Positions 63,380 to 64,000 of a stretch of DNA of 64,000 nt are shown here, piece after piece. Source of the stretch: Pseudomonadota bacterium (lineage in GTDB: Bacteria > Pseudomonadota > Gammaproteobacteria > Burkholderiales > Thiobacillaceae); assembly GCA_021836225.1 (NCBI GenBank), contig JAKBJA010000117.1, positions 315,455 through 379,454 on the forward strand, written 5' to 3'. Position numbers and translations under genes: made by a program. Position 1 is the stretch's first letter. Each line of letters begins with the position of its first letter. A model generated the notes under the pieces. That model did not search any database. It worked only from the letters and a program-made list of their open reading frames with translations, and had not been told where the DNA came from.

Positions 63380-63873
63380 GCTCGGGCTCCTGTCAGGTCG
63401 CTTGCTTGAGGAAGGCCTGCGAACCACGCTACGGAGGTTCGCGTGGTTCAGGCAGGCGCCATGGACAGGGCAAAGATTAGGAGACGAATGTGATATCCGT
63501 TGTGGGTTTAAAGGCGCTTGAGTGGTCCGTTCGGCTCACCGTTTGCGGCACTGCACCCCGGATGCTGGAGATACCCTGGCGCTTCAGGCTTGAGGCGACG
63601 AAGAGGGGGTGAATGGAGTTTGTTCGTAGGCGCCCGATGAACGCCGGGTGGTAATAGAACGCTACTAAAAAACATATAGGGCCGCCTCGACCCTGAGCCG
63701 CCAATCAAGGCCCAATTTTGTTTGGCGCTAACCGGCATAAAGCAACGGCTTCAATATTTAGACACACTAGTAATGTCTTAATATGCCTATGGATATTGCC
63801 ATATTGGTTTATGGTCATTGTTATGACTTAAAGCCAAGTTCGATGAACTCTTGAGATGATTGTGCTGCAGTTA
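63380..63873. other. Gene-poor, AT-richer segment
   Basis: No convincing gene is found in this 494-base gap between the phospholipase gene and the insertion sequence. Base composition changes to clearly AT-richer from about 63730. Small dyads occur (GTCAT-TGTT-ATGAC near 63812). A 75-residue frame on the minus strand (63477-63704) lacks a ribosome site and family features, so it is not called. Confidence 0.5.
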
Positions 63874-64000
63874 TGAACCGCCCCGACTTTCGTGGAGGCC
63901 ATTTGGTTTAAGTGCAGGCCGTTGATTCGGTCTGTTCGGCGAGTTGCCGGTAGTAGTTTGCCTCAGCTTCGGCTGGAGGGATATAACCGATAGGTTCGAG
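63874..64000 (-). mobile_element. IS3-family insertion sequence, one end (partial)
   Basis: The element starts at an inverted-repeat-like end TGAACCGCCCCGACTTTCGT (63874-63893), a type known from IS3-family elements, and continues beyond the window. The transposase stop lies 34 bases inside this end, as usual. The other end and target duplication are not visible. Confidence 0.8.
63908..64000 (-). CDS. IS3-family transposase OrfB, C-terminal end (partial)
   Basis: The last 30 residues of a transposase, read on the minus strand: LEPIGYIPPAEAEANYYRQ followed by LAEQTESTACT and a stop at 63910-63908. The P-x-G-Y-I-P-P-A-E-A-E motif after the integrase catalytic domain is typical for IS3-family OrfB proteins. 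The DDE catalytic part lies outside the window, so activity cannot be judged. Confidence 0.85.
   Translation of the reverse strand, partial: LEPIGYIPPAEAEANYYRQLAEQTESTACT

Noticed and set aside
61049..63409. A 786-codon open frame antisense to the phospholipase C gene
   Set aside because: The phospholipase reading has a Tat signal, ribosome site and catalytic motifs; the opposite frame has none and overlaps the previous gene.
63477..63704. A 75-codon minus-strand frame near the IS element
   Set aside because: No ribosome site and no family-like sequence; the region is AT-richer and may hold decayed DNA.

Overview
This is a GC-rich (visibly well above 60 %), gene-dense bacterial chromosome segment. 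Gene content and order point to a betaproteobacterium, most likely a sulfur-oxidising Thiobacillus-like relative. The pointers are the conserved block rsmA-pdxA-surA-lptD facing amgK-murU, paired UbiH-type hydroxylases, a DsrC/TusE-like protein, several rhodaneses and a persulfide-dioxygenase-like operon. The genus is an inference; no rRNA gene is present to test it.

Layout. 1-5.8 kb: the end of a sulfite-oxidase-type molybdoenzyme, then a tight forward unit glyQ-glyS-gmhB-plsC-YgjP-like protease-gloA. 5.8-10.1 kb: DUF4202 protein, OmpA-type lipoprotein, old yellow enzyme and a PAS-GGDEF-EAL protein. 10.2-22.8 kb: envelope and cofactor housekeeping, with rsmA, pdxA, surA and lptD on the minus strand, then amgK, murU, pepP, two ubiquinone hydroxylases, dsbC and a methyltransferase on the plus strand. 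22.8-28.5 kb: LysR regulator, DsrC-like protein, HPP and ClC membrane proteins, a ferritin-like protein and a ZIP transporter. 28.6-35.6 kb: two regulator/target pairs, katG-oxyR and metR-metE. 35.6-44.1 kb: DUF839 protein, a two-component system facing a small secreted protein, a rubrerythrin-rubredoxin-reductase peroxide-scavenging operon, a mercury-uptake-type operon without merA, a rhodanese-fold lipoprotein and queD.

44.2-49.8 kb holds the least familiar genes. Three secreted proteins of unknown function and a predicted outer-membrane protein with three fused beta-barrels lie on one strand, with an FNR/FixK-type palindrome ahead of them and a Crp/Fnr regulator next door. 50.1-54.9 kb is a sulfane-sulfur operon: ArsR-rhodanese fusion regulator, metallo-beta-lactamase-fold persulfide-dioxygenase-like enzyme, MFS transporter, exported rhodanese and methyltransferase, followed by a secreted FmdE-domain protein. 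These two regions are the best candidates for undescribed biology. 55-64 kb: Hsp20, a large P-type cation ATPase, two PAS-containing diguanylate cyclases (one behind a structured leader), a Tat-exported phospholipase C, an AT-richer stretch and the edge of an IS3-family insertion sequence that runs off the window.

Non-coding features include two sites of a dispersed heptamer repeat, a repeat-like element made of two perfect inverted repeats, and candidate operators for MetR, OxyR, MerR, a LysR protein, an OmpR-type response regulator and an FNR-type regulator. I saw no CRISPR array, tRNA or rRNA gene. All family assignments come from reading motifs, not from database searches.
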